Shown here in pieces: positions 30,694-40,141 of a stretch of DNA of 64,000 nt. The DNA comes from Streptomyces griseomycini (GTDB lineage: Bacteria > Actinomycetota > Actinomycetes > Streptomycetales > Streptomycetaceae). The stretch is from contig NZ_JACHJI010000008.1 in the NCBI RefSeq assembly GCF_014203535.1, positions 1 to 64,000 of the forward strand. The letters are read 5' to 3'. Both the position numbers and the translations under genes were made by a program. Position 1 is the first letter of the stretch. Each line of letters opens with the position of its first letter. The notes beneath the pieces are model-generated. The model was not told the DNA's origin and did not search any database. It was given only the letters and a program-made list of their open reading frames with translations.

Positions 30694-32013
30694 ATGAGCA
30701 CGACTCCCCCACCGCAGGCCCTGACCGACCCACCACGCCCCGCGGCGGCCGGACGTTCCGACGACGACGGGGCGTTCGGCTGGCTGCGCGCGCTGGGACC
30801 GCGCGGCCGACGCGCCTTCGGCGGCGCGTTCGGCGGCTACGCCCTGGACTCGTACGACTACTTCACGCTGCCGCTGACCATGGTCGCGCTGTCCGCGTAC
30901 TTCGGTCTGAACAGCGGCCAGACCGGTCTGCTCACGACCGTCACCCTGGTGGTCTCCGCGGTCGGCGGCGCCCTCGCCGGCGTACTGGCGGACCGCGTCG
31001 GCCGGGTGAAGGCGCTGCTGCTGACCGTGATCACGTACGCGGTGTTCACCGTGGCCTGCGGTTTCGCGCCCGACTACGAGACGCTGCTGGTGTTCCGGGC
31101 CCTCCAGGGCCTCGGCTTCGGCGGCGAGTGGGCGGTCGGCGCCATCCTGGTCGCCGAGTACGCGAGCGCCAGGCACCGCGGCCGCACCCTCGGGGCGGTC
31201 CAGAGCTCCTGGGCCGTGGGCTGGGCGCTGGCCGTGATCGTGTACACGATGATCTTCTCGCTCGTCGGCGACGATCTGGCCTGGCGCGTGATGTTCTGGA
31301 CCGGCGCGCTGCCGGCGCTGCTCGTCGTGTGGGTGCGGCGCAGCGTGCGGGACGCTCCCGAGGCGGCCGCCGCGCGGGAGAGGAGCGCCCACAAGGGCTC
31401 GTTCGCGGCGATCTTCCGGCCGGGGCGGGCGGGAGCGCCGGGGCTGCTGCGCACCACGCTCTTCGCCGTGCTGCTCTCCACCGGCGTCCAGGGCGGTTAC
31501 TACACCCTGGCCACCTGGGTGCCGACCTATCTGAAGACGGAGCGCGGCCTGTCGGTCGTCGGCACCGGCGGCTACCTGACGTTCCTGATCTCGGGCGCCT
31601 TCATCGGCTACCTGACCGGCGGCCACCTCACCGACCGGCTGGGCCGCCGGCGCAACATCTGGCTCTTCGCCCTGCTGTCGGCGGTCTGCATCGTGGCGTA
31701 CACGAACATCCCGAGCGGCGCCGACACCCTGGTGCTCGTGCTCGGTTTCCCGCTGGGGTTCTGCATGTCGGCGATCTTCAGCGGCTTCGGCTCCTACCTG
31801 AGCGAGCTGTACCCGACGGCGGTGCGCGGCACGGGACAGGGCTTCACGTACAACACCGGGCGTGCCGTGGGCGCCGTCTTCCCCACGACCGTCGGCTTCC
31901 TCGCCGACGGCTGGGGCGTGGGCGGGGCGCTGGTCTTCGGTGCGGTCGGCTACGGCCTGGCGGCGCTGGCGCTGCTGGGACTGCCGGAGACGCGCGGGAA
32001 GGAGCTGGAGTGA
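30694..32013 (+). CDS. MFS transporter (carboxylate/5-oxoproline uptake)
   Basis: 439 residues, 12 predicted membrane helices, major facilitator superfamily of the sugar/metabolite:H+ symporter type. The first-loop motif is LADRVGRVKALLL and the second-half motif is HLTDRLGRRRNIW. RALQGLGFGGEWAVGAILVAEY resembles aromatic-acid and sialic-acid symporters. It is first in an operon with a D-glutamate-cyclase-family gene and pxpABC, so 5-oxoproline or a related acid is the likely substrate (inference). The ATG at 30694 has GAGG upstream. Confidence 0.85.
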   Translation: MSTTPPPQALTDPPRPAAAGRSDDDGAFGWLRALGPRGRRAFGGAFGGYALDSYDYFTLPLTMVALSAYFGLNSGQTGLLTTVTLVVSAVGGALAGVLADRVGRVKALLLTVITYAVFTVACGFAPDYETLLVFRALQGLGFGGEWAVGAILVAEYASARHRGRTLGAVQSSWAVGWALAVIVYTMIFSLVGDDLAWRVMFWTGALPALLVVWVRRSVRDAPEAAAARERSAHKGSFAAIFRPGRAGAPGLLRTTLFAVLLSTGVQGGYYTLATWVPTYLKTERGLSVVGTGGYLTFLISGAFIGYLTGGHLTDRLGRRRNIWLFALLSAVCIVAYTNIPSGADTLVLVLGFPLGFCMSAIFSGFGSYLSELYPTAVRGTGQGFTYNTGRAVGAVFPTTVGFLADGWGVGGALVFGAVGYGLAALALLGLPETRGKELE

Positions 32014-32855
32014 ACCACACCGACGACCGTCCGCCGACCACCGTGGGCGACCGCCCCGTGGCCCTCGCCGACGGACAGGCGCACGCGTGGACCCCTCGGA
32101 CGGCACGGATCCGCTTCCGGGAGGGACTGGCCGGCCCCACGGCCGGCGTGGCCGCGGGCCACACCCAGGCCAATCTGATCTCGGTGCCCGCCGACTGGGC
32201 GTACGACATGCTGCTGTTCTGCCAGCGCAATCCCAAGCCCTGCCCGGTCCTCGACGTCACCGACGCCGGATCCGTCACCACCGTCCTCGCCGAGGACGCG
32301 GACCTGCGCACCGATCTGCCGCGCTACCGGGTCTGGGAGAACGGCGAGCTGGTGGACGAGCCGACGGACGTGCGGGCGCACTGGCGCGGTGACCTGGTGT
32401 CGTTCCTGATCGGCTGCAGCTTCACCTTCGAGTGGGCGCTGACGGCGGCGGGCGTTCCGGTCCGGCACGTCGAGCAGGGGCGCAACGTTCCCATGTACGT
32501 GACGAGTTGGCAGTGCCGTCCGGCGGGGCGGCTGCGCGGGCCGCTGGTGGTGTCCATGCGGCCGGTGCCGCCCGCGCACCTCTCGGCGGCGATCCGGGAG
32601 AGCAGTCTGCTGCCGGCGGTGCACGGCGGTCCCGTGCACTGCGGCGATCCCGCGGCGCTGGGCATCGACGACCTGGGCCGCCCCGACTTCGGCGATCCGG
32701 TGGACCTCGAGCCGGACGACATCCCGGTGTTCTGGGCCTGCGGCGTGACACCGCAGGCCGCGGTCACGGCCTCGCGCCCGCCGTTCGCCATCACGCACGC
32801 ACCGGGGCAGATGTTCCTCAGCGACGCCCGCGACGAGCAGTTCCGCGTGGTCTGA
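32010..32855 (+). CDS. D-glutamate cyclase family protein (DUF1445)
   Basis: 281 residues of the family long annotated as putative hydro-lyase DUF1445 and since linked to D-glutamate cyclase, which interconverts D-glutamate and 5-oxo-D-proline. Conserved stretches are GHTQANLISVPADWAYDMLLFCQRN, GCSFTFEWAL, RNVPMYVT and HAPGQMFLSD. The GTG start overlaps the transporter stop (GTGA) and AAGGAG lies upstream. Its place between a transporter and PxpABC fits a role in feeding 5-oxoproline metabolism. The enzymatic activity is from family knowledge; the link to this operon is inference. Confidence 0.85.
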   Translation: MNHTDDRPPTTVGDRPVALADGQAHAWTPRTARIRFREGLAGPTAGVAAGHTQANLISVPADWAYDMLLFCQRNPKPCPVLDVTDAGSVTTVLAEDADLRTDLPRYRVWENGELVDEPTDVRAHWRGDLVSFLIGCSFTFEWALTAAGVPVRHVEQGRNVPMYVTSWQCRPAGRLRGPLVVSMRPVPPAHLSAAIRESSLLPAVHGGPVHCGDPAALGIDDLGRPDFGDPVDLEPDDIPVFWACGVTPQAAVTASRPPFAITHAPGQMFLSDARDEQFRVV

Positions 32856-32892
32856 CGGTCCGCGCGGCCCGAGAAGGAGAAACGAAGGATCC

Positions 32893-33651
32893 ATGACCTC
32901 CATCGATCTGAACGCCGACCTCGGCGAGGGCTTCGGCCGCTGGCGGCTCACCGACGACGAACGGCTGCTGTCCGTCGTCACCAGCGCCAACGTGGCCTGC
33001 GGCTTCCACGCCGGGGACGCGGCCACCATGCGCCGGGTGTGCGGGCTCGCGGCCGAGCGCGGGGTACGGATCGGGGCCCAGGTCTCCTACCGGGACCTGG
33101 CGGGGTTCGGGCGGCGCGCGATGGACGTGCCGCCCGCCGAGCTGGCGGCCGAGGTGGCCTACCAGATCGGCGCCCTGGAGGTGTTCGCCCGCGCGGCGGG
33201 CGCCCGCGTGGCGTACGTCAAACCGCACGGGGCGCTGTACAACCGGGTCGTCCGCGACGAGGAGCAGGCCGGCGCGGTCGTCGACGGGGTGCTCCTCGCG
33301 GACGCCACGCTGCCCGTGCTCGGCCTGCCCGGATCGCGGCTGCTGGAGCTGGCCGGGAAGGCGGGCCTGCCGGTCGTCACGGAGGCGTTCGCCGACCGCG
33401 CGTACACCGACGAGGGCACCCTGGTGCCGCGCCGTCAGGAGGGCGCCGTGGTCACCGATCCCGCGTCCGTCGTGGCGCGCTCGGTGGACCTGGCCCGCTC
33501 CGGCGAGGTCACGGCTCTCTCGGGACGACGGATCGGGGTGCGGGCGCGTTCCCTGTGCCTGCACGGCGACACGCCCGGCGCGGTGGAGCTGGCGCGGCGG
33601 GTCCGGGACGGCCTGGAGGCGTCCGGGGTCCGGGTGGAGGCCTTCGCATGA
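32893..33651 (+). CDS. pxpA: 5-oxoprolinase subunit A (LamB/YcsF)
   Basis: 252 residues, LamB/YcsF family with a polysaccharide-deacetylase-like barrel. Conserved metal/active-site motifs are IDLNADLGEGFGRW, NVACGFHAGD and VKPHGALYN. With PxpB and PxpC it forms the bacterial ATP-dependent 5-oxoprolinase, which converts 5-oxo-L-proline to L-glutamate. A purine-rich GAGAAGGAG lies upstream of the ATG. It overlaps pxpB by 4 bp (ATGA). Confidence 0.94.
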   Translation: MTSIDLNADLGEGFGRWRLTDDERLLSVVTSANVACGFHAGDAATMRRVCGLAAERGVRIGAQVSYRDLAGFGRRAMDVPPAELAAEVAYQIGALEVFARAAGARVAYVKPHGALYNRVVRDEEQAGAVVDGVLLADATLPVLGLPGSRLLELAGKAGLPVVTEAFADRAYTDEGTLVPRRQEGAVVTDPASVVARSVDLARSGEVTALSGRRIGVRARSLCLHGDTPGAVELARRVRDGLEASGVRVEAFA

Positions 33652-34277
33652 GGGTGCTGCCCGTCGGCGAGGACGCCCTGCTCGTCGAGGTCTCCTCGGG
33701 CGCCGAGGCCCAGGCGCTCCACGCGGAGTTGCTGCGGCGCCGCGCGGAGGGCTCGCTGCCGGTCGGCGAGATCGTGCCGGCGGCGCGTACGGTCCTGCTC
33801 GACGGCCTGTCCGACCCCGCCCGGCTGGCCGCCGAGCTCACCGCCCGTGCGCTGCCGCCCGTGCCCCCGAGCGCGCCGGAGACGGTCGAGATCCCGGTGC
33901 GCTACGACGGTCCCGACCTCGCCGACGTCGCCGCGCACTGGGGCGTTCCCGCGCGGGAGGTGGCGCGTGTCCACGCGGGCACCGAGTTCCGCGTCGCCTT
34001 CTGCGGCTTCGCGCCCGGCTTCGGCTACCTGACGGGGCTGCCGCCGCGCTACGACGTGCCCCGCAGGCCGACCCCGCGCACGGCCGTGCCGGCCGGCTCG
34101 GTGGCGCTGGCGGGGCCCTACACGGGCGTGTACCCGCGGTCCTCGCCGGGCGGCTGGCAGCTGATCGGCACGACCGACCTCGTGCTGTGGGACCACGCGC
34201 GCGTGCCGGCGGCGCTGCTCTCCCCCGGCACGCGCGTGCGGTTCGTGCCCGTGGCCGTGACGGGGCCGGCGGCATGA
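33648..34277 (+). CDS. pxpB: 5-oxoprolinase subunit B (allophanate hydrolase-like)
   Basis: 209 residues of the KipI/allophanate-hydrolase-subunit-1 family. Typical motifs are FCGFAPGFGYLTGLP and PAGSVALAGPYTGVYP. It pairs with PxpC to form the ATP-using half of 5-oxoprolinase. The ATG overlaps the pxpA stop, and its own stop overlaps the pxpC start, so the three subunits are made in coupled fashion. Confidence 0.94.
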   Translation: MRVLPVGEDALLVEVSSGAEAQALHAELLRRRAEGSLPVGEIVPAARTVLLDGLSDPARLAAELTARALPPVPPSAPETVEIPVRYDGPDLADVAAHWGVPAREVARVHAGTEFRVAFCGFAPGFGYLTGLPPRYDVPRRPTPRTAVPAGSVALAGPYTGVYPRSSPGGWQLIGTTDLVLWDHARVPAALLSPGTRVRFVPVAVTGPAA

Positions 34278-35143
34278 CGGACCGTGCGCTCGCCGTCGTC
34301 CGGGCGGGAGCCCTGACCACCGTGCAGGACCGGGGCCGCCCCGGGCACGCCCACCTGGGCGTGCCCCGCTCCGGGGCGCTGGACGGACCCGCGGCGGCGC
34401 TCGCCAACCGGCTGGCCGGCAACCCGGCGGACGCCGCCGTCCTGGAGACGACCCTCAACGGCTGTGCGCTGCGCCCGCGTTCGGCGGTCGTCGTCGCGGT
34501 CACCGGTGCCCCCTGCCCCGTCGCGGTGGACGGCCGGCCGGTCGCCTGGGGGGCGCCGGTGCGCGTGCGTGCCGGGTCGGTCCTGGACGTCGGGGCGGCG
34601 ACGTCGGGCGTGCGCGCCTACGTCGCCGTCTCCGGTGGGATCGCCGTCGATCCGGTGCTCGGCAGCCGCTCCACCGACCTGCTCTCGGGCCTCGGCCCGG
34701 CCCCCCTCACGGACGGCGCCGTCCTCCCCCTCGGGATTCCTCGGGGAGACCACGCGCGCGTGGACGTCGCCCCGCAGCCGGCGCCCCCGGACGAACTCGT
34801 CCTGCGCGTGACACCGGGCCCGCGCGACGACTGGTTCACCCCGGAGGCGGTCCGGGTCCTCACGTCCCGCACGTACCACGTCTCCCCCGCGAGCAACCGC
34901 ATCGGGCTGCGCACGACCGGGCCGGCCCTGGAGCGGGCCCGGCCGGACGAACTCCCCAGCGAGGGCATGGTGCTGGGGGCGGTCCAGGTGCCGCCCGACG
35001 GCAGGCCGGTGGTGTTCCTGGCCGACCACCCGACCACCGGGGGCTATCCCGTGATCGCGGTCGTCCGCCCCAGCGATCTCCCGGCCGCCGCCCAGGCGGC
35101 ACCCGGCACCCCGGTCCGCTTCGTCGCCGTGCGCCGCCGCTGA
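34274..35143 (+). CDS. pxpC: 5-oxoprolinase subunit C (biotin-dependent carboxyltransferase-like)
   Basis: 289 residues of the KipA/allophanate-hydrolase-subunit-2 family. Conserved stretches include TVQDRGRPGHAHLGVPRSGALD near the N-terminus, SPASNRIGLRT, LPSEGMVLGAVQVP and HPTTGGYPVIAVV. It is the third PxpABC subunit. The ATG overlaps the pxpB stop in an ATGA. The gene ends 5 bp from the converging remnant of an SGNH hydrolase gene, with a weak 7-bp hairpin at 35132-35157. Confidence 0.94.
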   Translation: MTDRALAVVRAGALTTVQDRGRPGHAHLGVPRSGALDGPAAALANRLAGNPADAAVLETTLNGCALRPRSAVVVAVTGAPCPVAVDGRPVAWGAPVRVRAGSVLDVGAATSGVRAYVAVSGGIAVDPVLGSRSTDLLSGLGPAPLTDGAVLPLGIPRGDHARVDVAPQPAPPDELVLRVTPGPRDDWFTPEAVRVLTSRTYHVSPASNRIGLRTTGPALERARPDELPSEGMVLGAVQVPPDGRPVVFLADHPTTGGYPVIAVVRPSDLPAAAQAAPGTPVRFVAVRRR

Positions 35144-35147
35144 ACAC

Positions 35148-35853
35148 TCAGGCGGCGTCCGGCCGTTGCTCCCCGGGGACAGCGCGGCCGGCGCCGGCCG
35201 TGGCCGGCCACCACCGGCTCGCCGTCGGGGTGGGCGCCGGGGACTCCGGCGCGGGCGACGGCGCGGCGGGCGGTCGCGATCCCGCGTGCCGCCGGCAGCG
35301 CGTGGAACCGCAGGGCCGGCTGACGGTGCCCCGGCTCACCGGGGTGCAGCCGGTCCGCGCTCCACATCGCGCGGTCGGTGGTCCGGCCGCCCTCGCACGC
35401 GTGCAGGTGCACCGCGCCGTACCGGTCGGACAGCGCGTGGCCCACGCTGTTCACCGCCCGCTGCCGCCGGGCCGGCTCCCCCGGCAGTCCCAGCACCGTG
35501 CCGGGGTCGGGCGGGCACGCGGTGAGCAGCCCGGCGCCCCGCCCCGTGCAGGCCGCGTACACCTGGTCGAACCGTGCGGCCACGGCGCGGATGCCGAAGG
35601 TGCGGCGCAGGGTGTCGTCGACCCCGACGACGGCGGACACGAGGGCGGGCCGCAGCGCCGGCGCGGCGGGCGGCCGCCCCTCGATCACGTCACGCGTCTG
35701 CGCGCCGCTCACCGCGAGGTCGGTGAACCGCGCGGGCTCCGGGCCCAGCGGCTCGGCGAGCAGCGCGGCCCGGCCCCGCCGCGCGCCGCCGGCGCGGTCC
35801 CCGACGCCCTCGGCCGGCGAGTCCCCGAGGGCCGCGCACCCCAGTGCTCTCAC
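35148..35853 (-). pseudogene. Degraded SGNH/GDSL hydrolase
   Basis: The first 180 or so codons resemble an intracellular SGNH hydrolase (CAALGDSPAEGVGD, VSAVVGVDD, SADRLHPGEPGHR). Key positions are altered: Leu of GDSL is Pro, and Asn of the GxND block is Asp. About 35290 the homology as I remember it moves to another frame (APSPAPESPAPTPTASRWW), which stops at 35148; the original frame runs on without family features into pxpC. This suggests a one-base frameshift plus truncation. The GTG start overlaps the glycosyltransferase stop (GTGA), showing it was once a working operon member. Confidence 0.55.
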
Positions 35854-37139
35854 GAGATCCCCCCGGGTACGGCGGGCCGCGCGCCGGGCCGTACCGGAGC
35901 CGCAACCTCCTGCCCGCCCGGTGCCGCTGGCCGCACCGGGTCCGTCTCTCGCCGCACCGTGCCCGGCGCGTCATGGGCCGCGAGGAACGCCGCCACGGAG
36001 GCGTCCCACCCGAAGCGCTCCGCACGCGCGCGGGCCGCCTCGCGCCGGTCCGGCCCCGGCCGTTCCAGGAGCAGCTCGACGGCTTCCGCGAAGGCCTCGC
36101 CCCGGTCCTCCGCGACCGCGCCGGACTCGCCGATCACCTCCGGCAGGGCCGACGACGCACTCGCCACGACGGGCGTACCGCAGGCCATCGCCTCCAGTGC
36201 GGCGAGTCCGAAGGTCTCGGCGGGCCCCGGTGCCAGGCACACGTCGGCACAGGCCTGGAGCGCGCCGAGGAGCGCCCGGTCGCGGACGTGTCCCAGGAAG
36301 GTCACCGGCAGTCCGCGCTCCCGCGCGCGTCGTGCGAGCCGTACCCGCAGCGGCCCGTCACCGGCCACCACCAGCACCGCCCGCCGCCCGCGCCGCCGCA
36401 GTGCCTCCAGCGCGTCCAGCGCCGTGCCCGGCCGTTTCTCCGGGGACAGCCGGGAGCACATCACCAGCAGCGTCTCCCCCGCGCGCGCGTGGCGGGCCCG
36501 CAGTCCCGGGTCGTGCAGCGCGGGATGCCGCTCCCTCAGGTCGACGCCCAGCGGGGCGCGGACGACGTTGCGGGCCCCGATGCGCACGAACTCCCGCTCG
36601 GCGAACTCGGTGGTGCACACCACGCGCGCGTACGTGTGGGCCGTGCGGATGTTGAGGGCGTCGGCGGTGCGCCGGGCGGTGCCGTCCGGCAGTCCCCAGG
36701 TGCGCAGCACTCCGTCGACGGTCTCGTGGGAGACCATGACCGCCGGGATCCGGGCCCGCCGGGCCCACCTGCCGGTCCAGCGCAGGGTCGTGCGGTCGGA
36801 CACCTCGAGGCGGTCGGGGGCCAGTTCCCGGAGCAGGCCGGCGATCCGCGCCTCGCCGACGAGGACGCGGTAACCGCCGGTGCCGGGCAGCAGCGGGCCC
36901 GGCAGCGTGATCACCCTCCCCTGCTCGGTCTCGCGGTCGCTCTCCCGCTCACCGGGGACGACGAGCACGGGCCGGTGCCCCGCCGCGCGGTAGCCCTTGC
37001 CGAGTTCCCGCAGCGCGGTGCGCAGCCCGCCGGAGGCGGGTGCGACGAAGTTCGCGAGCCGCACGATCCGCAGCGGCCCGTCGGTCCGCACCGGGCCGCC
37101 CGCCCGGGACGGACGACCGCTCGCCGGCCTCCCGTTCAT
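35850..37139 (-). CDS. GT4-family glycosyltransferase
   Basis: 429 residues, a GT-B fold retaining glycosyltransferase. The N-terminal domain has NFVAPASGGLRTALRELG. The C-terminal nucleotide-sugar domain has VMCSRLSPEKRPGTALDALE, VVAGDGPLRVRLARRA and the GT4 EX7E motif in ETFGLAALEAMACGTPVVAS. No membrane segment is seen. The ATG overlaps the stop of the upstream glycosyltransferase gene (ATGA). The acceptor is unknown; the partner gene suggests mannosylation of a lipid or sugar. Confidence 0.88.
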   Translation of the reverse strand: MNGRPASGRPSRAGGPVRTDGPLRIVRLANFVAPASGGLRTALRELGKGYRAAGHRPVLVVPGERESDRETEQGRVITLPGPLLPGTGGYRVLVGEARIAGLLRELAPDRLEVSDRTTLRWTGRWARRARIPAVMVSHETVDGVLRTWGLPDGTARRTADALNIRTAHTYARVVCTTEFAEREFVRIGARNVVRAPLGVDLRERHPALHDPGLRARHARAGETLLVMCSRLSPEKRPGTALDALEALRRRGRRAVLVVAGDGPLRVRLARRARERGLPVTFLGHVRDRALLGALQACADVCLAPGPAETFGLAALEAMACGTPVVASASSALPEVIGESGAVAEDRGEAFAEAVELLLERPGPDRREAARARAERFGWDASVAAFLAAHDAPGTVRRETDPVRPAAPGGQEVAAPVRPGARPAVPGGIS

Positions 37140-38260
37140 GCCGCCACCGCCGTCCTGCGCCCGGCGCGCACATCCGCGTAGTGTCCGATCAGCCGGTCCC
37201 CGACGGCGGCCCAGGTGCGTCCCTCGACCGTCGCGCGCCCCGCCGCTCCGTACGCGGCCCGCAGCCCGGGGTCGGCGGCCAGGGTGCGCACCGCGTCGCG
37301 TACGGCGGTGGCGTCGCGCGGCGGTACGAGCAGTCCGGTGCGCCCGTGCGCGACCAGGTCCAGCGGGCCGCCCGCCGCGGGCGCCACCACGGGTACGCCG
37401 CTCGCCATCGCCTCCTGCACGGTCTGGCAGAAGGTCTCGAACGGCCCGGTGTGCACGAAGACGTCCAGGGAGGCGAAGAGCCGGGCGAGCTCGCCGCCGG
37501 TGCGGCGCCCCAGGAAGACCGCGCCGGGCAGCGCCTGCTCCAGTCCCGGTCGGCTGGGCCCGTCGCCGACGACCACGACCCGCACCCCGGGCAGGGTGCA
37601 CGCCCCGGCCAGCAGCTCCACCTGCTTCTCGGGGGCGAGCCGGCCGACGTAGCCGACGACGAGTTCGCCGTTCGGGGCGAGCGCGCGGCGCAGCGCCGCG
37701 TCGCGCAGGCCGGGCCGGAAGCGGGCGGTGTCCACACCGCGCGGCCACAGCTTGACCCTGGGTACGCCGTGCGCCTCCAGGTCGCGCAGGGCGGCGCCGG
37801 ACGGAGCCAGGGTGAGGTCGGCGGCCGTGTGCACGGAGCGGAGGCGCCGCCAGGCCGCCGCCTCGCCCGCGCCCATGTACGTGCGGGCGTATCCGGCGAG
37901 GTCGGTCTGGTAGACGGCGACGGCGGGCAGGCCGAGGCGGGCGGCGGCCGCCATGCCGCGCACCCCGAGGACGAAGGGACCGGCCAGGTGGACGACGTCG
38001 GCCCGGTGCTCGGCGATCGTGGCGGCGAGACGACGGCTGGGGAGGGCGACGCGGACCTGGGGGTAGCCGGGGAGCGGAAGGGAGGGGACACGGACGACGG
38101 GACACGGCGCCCGGTCGTCGGGCGCGTCGCCGGCGGGGGCGGGGGCGACGACGACGGGGGTGTGACCGCGGTCGACGAGGTGCAGGGCGGTCTGGAACGC
38201 GCAGTGGGCCACGCCGTTCACATCGGGGGGAAAGGATTCGGTCACGATGACGACACGCAT
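37136..38260 (-). CDS. GT4-family mannosyltransferase (MgtA-like)
   Basis: 374 residues of the GT4 family. It opens with VVIVTESFPPDVNGVA, as in GDP-mannose-dependent alpha-mannosyltransferases of actinobacteria (MgtA/PimC group). The nucleotide-sugar domain has VGYVGRLAPEKQVELLAG, VVVGDGPSRPGLE and the EX7E motif in PFETFCQTVQEAMASGVPVV. It is first in a three-gene overlapping unit with another GT4 and the SGNH remnant. The ribosome site is weak. Confidence 0.88.
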   Translation of the reverse strand: MRVVIVTESFPPDVNGVAHCAFQTALHLVDRGHTPVVVAPAPAGDAPDDRAPCPVVRVPSLPLPGYPQVRVALPSRRLAATIAEHRADVVHLAGPFVLGVRGMAAAARLGLPAVAVYQTDLAGYARTYMGAGEAAAWRRLRSVHTAADLTLAPSGAALRDLEAHGVPRVKLWPRGVDTARFRPGLRDAALRRALAPNGELVVGYVGRLAPEKQVELLAGACTLPGVRVVVVGDGPSRPGLEQALPGAVFLGRRTGGELARLFASLDVFVHTGPFETFCQTVQEAMASGVPVVAPAAGGPLDLVAHGRTGLLVPPRDATAVRDAVRTLAADPGLRAAYGAAGRATVEGRTWAAVGDRLIGHYADVRAGRRTAVAA

Positions 38261-38422
38261 ACCGGTGTTGTCGCCGCGCCGGACGTGGCCACGTCAACGT
38301 GGATCTTTCCGCGCGGGGAACGCGCCATGAGCGTTGCACCGCGCCCCGGACGGGTCAGACGGCATCCACGCGCACCTGGCCCGCGGGTCGCCCCCCGTTC
38401 ACACCGCGCGCGCCCGAACGCG

Positions 38423-39841
38423 TCACACGGCGGTCTCCTCGGGGCCGATCCGGCTGCGCACGGCGGTCTGCACCTCGGCCTCCTCCGCCGGGTCGGCGGC
38501 GAGCCGGCGCAGGCGCTCGACGACCCGGGTGTCCCCGGTCTCGGCGTGCCGGGCGGCGATCTCGCGGGTGGACTCCTCGCAGTCCCACAGGCACTCGACG
38601 GCGAAGCCGGTGCCGAAGGAGGGATCGGTGGCGGCGAGGGCGCGTGCGGCCCGGCCCCGCAGATGGGACGAGGCGGTCTCGCGGTAGATGTGGCGGAGGA
38701 CGGGGGCGGCGCAGGCGATGCCGAGGCGACCGGCGCCGTCGACGAGGGTCCACAAGGTGGGTGCGTCGGGGCCCTCGCCCCGCACCGCCTCACGGAGCGC
38801 CGCGAGGACCAGGTCACGGTCCTGGACCCCGCCCCGGCAGGCGAGGACCCGGCCGGCGGCGGCGCCCAGCGGGTCGGGCCGGTGGGCCCAGCCGCGTGCC
38901 CGGTCGACGGCGGCGAGGCTGCGCATGCGTTCGAAGGCGTCGACGGCGGCCTCCACGACGGCCGGCGAGCCGGTGGCCACGGCGCCCTCGATCAGGTCGA
39001 GGGCGTCGGGATCGTTGCTGTCGGCGAGGTACCGCAGGGCGGTGCACCGGGCTCCCTCGGTGCCGTCCTGGGCGGCCCGGACGATTTCGGGCCGGTCCTC
39101 GGGTCCCGCCACGGCGGTGAGGCAGCGGGCGGCCGGGACATGGAGCGCGGCACCGCGTTCGACGCCCTGCTGGGCCCACTCGAACACGGCTCGCACGCTC
39201 CAGCCGGGGCGGGGCCCGGTGGGGCGCATCTGCCGCTGCCAGCGGTCGAAACAGCCGGCCTCCTGTGCGGCACGCACGCGCGTGGCGATGGAGGCGCGCG
39301 GATCGTCGGCCCACAGTCGCCAGGGCCTCGGCTCGAAGGCGTCGCGGACGGTGGCGGCCAGTTCCGCTTCGCCCTCGGCGTCGGTGGCGAACCGCGCCAG
39401 CACCGGGACGGCGAGGGCACGCAGGCCCGCGTCGTCGTCCCTGAGGGCGAGTTCGTCCAGGGCCCAGGCCCAGTTGGTGCCGTGGGCGGCGTACCTGCGC
39501 AACAGCTCGAGCGCGTCCCGCCTGCCGTAGGAGGCGAGGTGCCCGAGGACCGCGAGGGCGAGTCCGGTGCGTGACTCGTCGGTGTCGAGGACGTCCTCGG
39601 GGTCGAAGAGATGAGCCTCGATCGCGTCCAGCTCGCCGTGCAGATCGAGGTAGAGGCGGGCGTAGTAGAGGGAGCGGTTCTCCAGCTGCCAGTCGTGGCG
39701 CGGATCGCGCAGCACGCAGTGGTTCAGCGCCGCGAGCGCTTCGGCGCGCGGGGCGGTGAGCGCGTGCAGCGTGCCGTCGCCACGACCCCGCTGGAGCAGG
39801 CCGAGCAGCGTGCCGCTGGGCGCTATGACCGGATCGAACAT
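38423..39841 (-). CDS. HEAT-repeat protein
   Basis: 472 residues, largely alpha-helical, with Ala/Leu/Asp-rich repeats of about 30-40 residues typical of HEAT/PBS-lyase repeats (ALDLIEGAVATGSPAVVEAAVD and APVLRHIYRETASSHLRGRA regions). It has no signal peptide or catalytic motif, so it is probably a scaffold or adaptor. The start MFDPVIAPSGTLLG at 39841 matches the N-terminus I recall for streptomycete homologues; an in-frame GTG at 39856 adds five residues. Confidence 0.82.
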   Translation of the reverse strand: MFDPVIAPSGTLLGLLQRGRGDGTLHALTAPRAEALAALNHCVLRDPRHDWQLENRSLYYARLYLDLHGELDAIEAHLFDPEDVLDTDESRTGLALAVLGHLASYGRRDALELLRRYAAHGTNWAWALDELALRDDDAGLRALAVPVLARFATDAEGEAELAATVRDAFEPRPWRLWADDPRASIATRVRAAQEAGCFDRWQRQMRPTGPRPGWSVRAVFEWAQQGVERGAALHVPAARCLTAVAGPEDRPEIVRAAQDGTEGARCTALRYLADSNDPDALDLIEGAVATGSPAVVEAAVDAFERMRSLAAVDRARGWAHRPDPLGAAAGRVLACRGGVQDRDLVLAALREAVRGEGPDAPTLWTLVDGAGRLGIACAAPVLRHIYRETASSHLRGRAARALAATDPSFGTGFAVECLWDCEESTREIAARHAETGDTRVVERLRRLAADPAEEAEVQTAVRSRIGPEETAV

Positions 39842-40141
39842 GGGAAACAGCCTCACATCAAGCGTCGACGCAACCGGGGACGTGCATTACCTGGCCGCGT
39901 GACAACACGTCGGGGCGCCCGCCGTTTCCTGCTTGCTGCAGACCATCTCTCCCTGCCTCTCGTCTGTGGCCCGTGCGGACCGCATCACGGCCCGCGCGGT
40001 GCGGCAACACCTGCCCAGCCATCGCGTCCGTGAATCACGTCGTCATGATGACCCGGCGGTCACATCTCCCGCGACCGAAATTTCGGCGTCCCTGTACCGC
40101 CTCCCCCGTTTTCCGTGTCTTCGCTGGTCAGAGCGTGTCGC
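39842..40141. other. 300-bp intergenic region
   Basis: It lies between the 3' end of the ankyrin gene and the start of the HEAT-repeat gene, both on the minus strand. I see no open frame with support, no strong terminator and no clear promoter; it presumably carries the HEAT-gene promoter. Confidence 0.4.
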
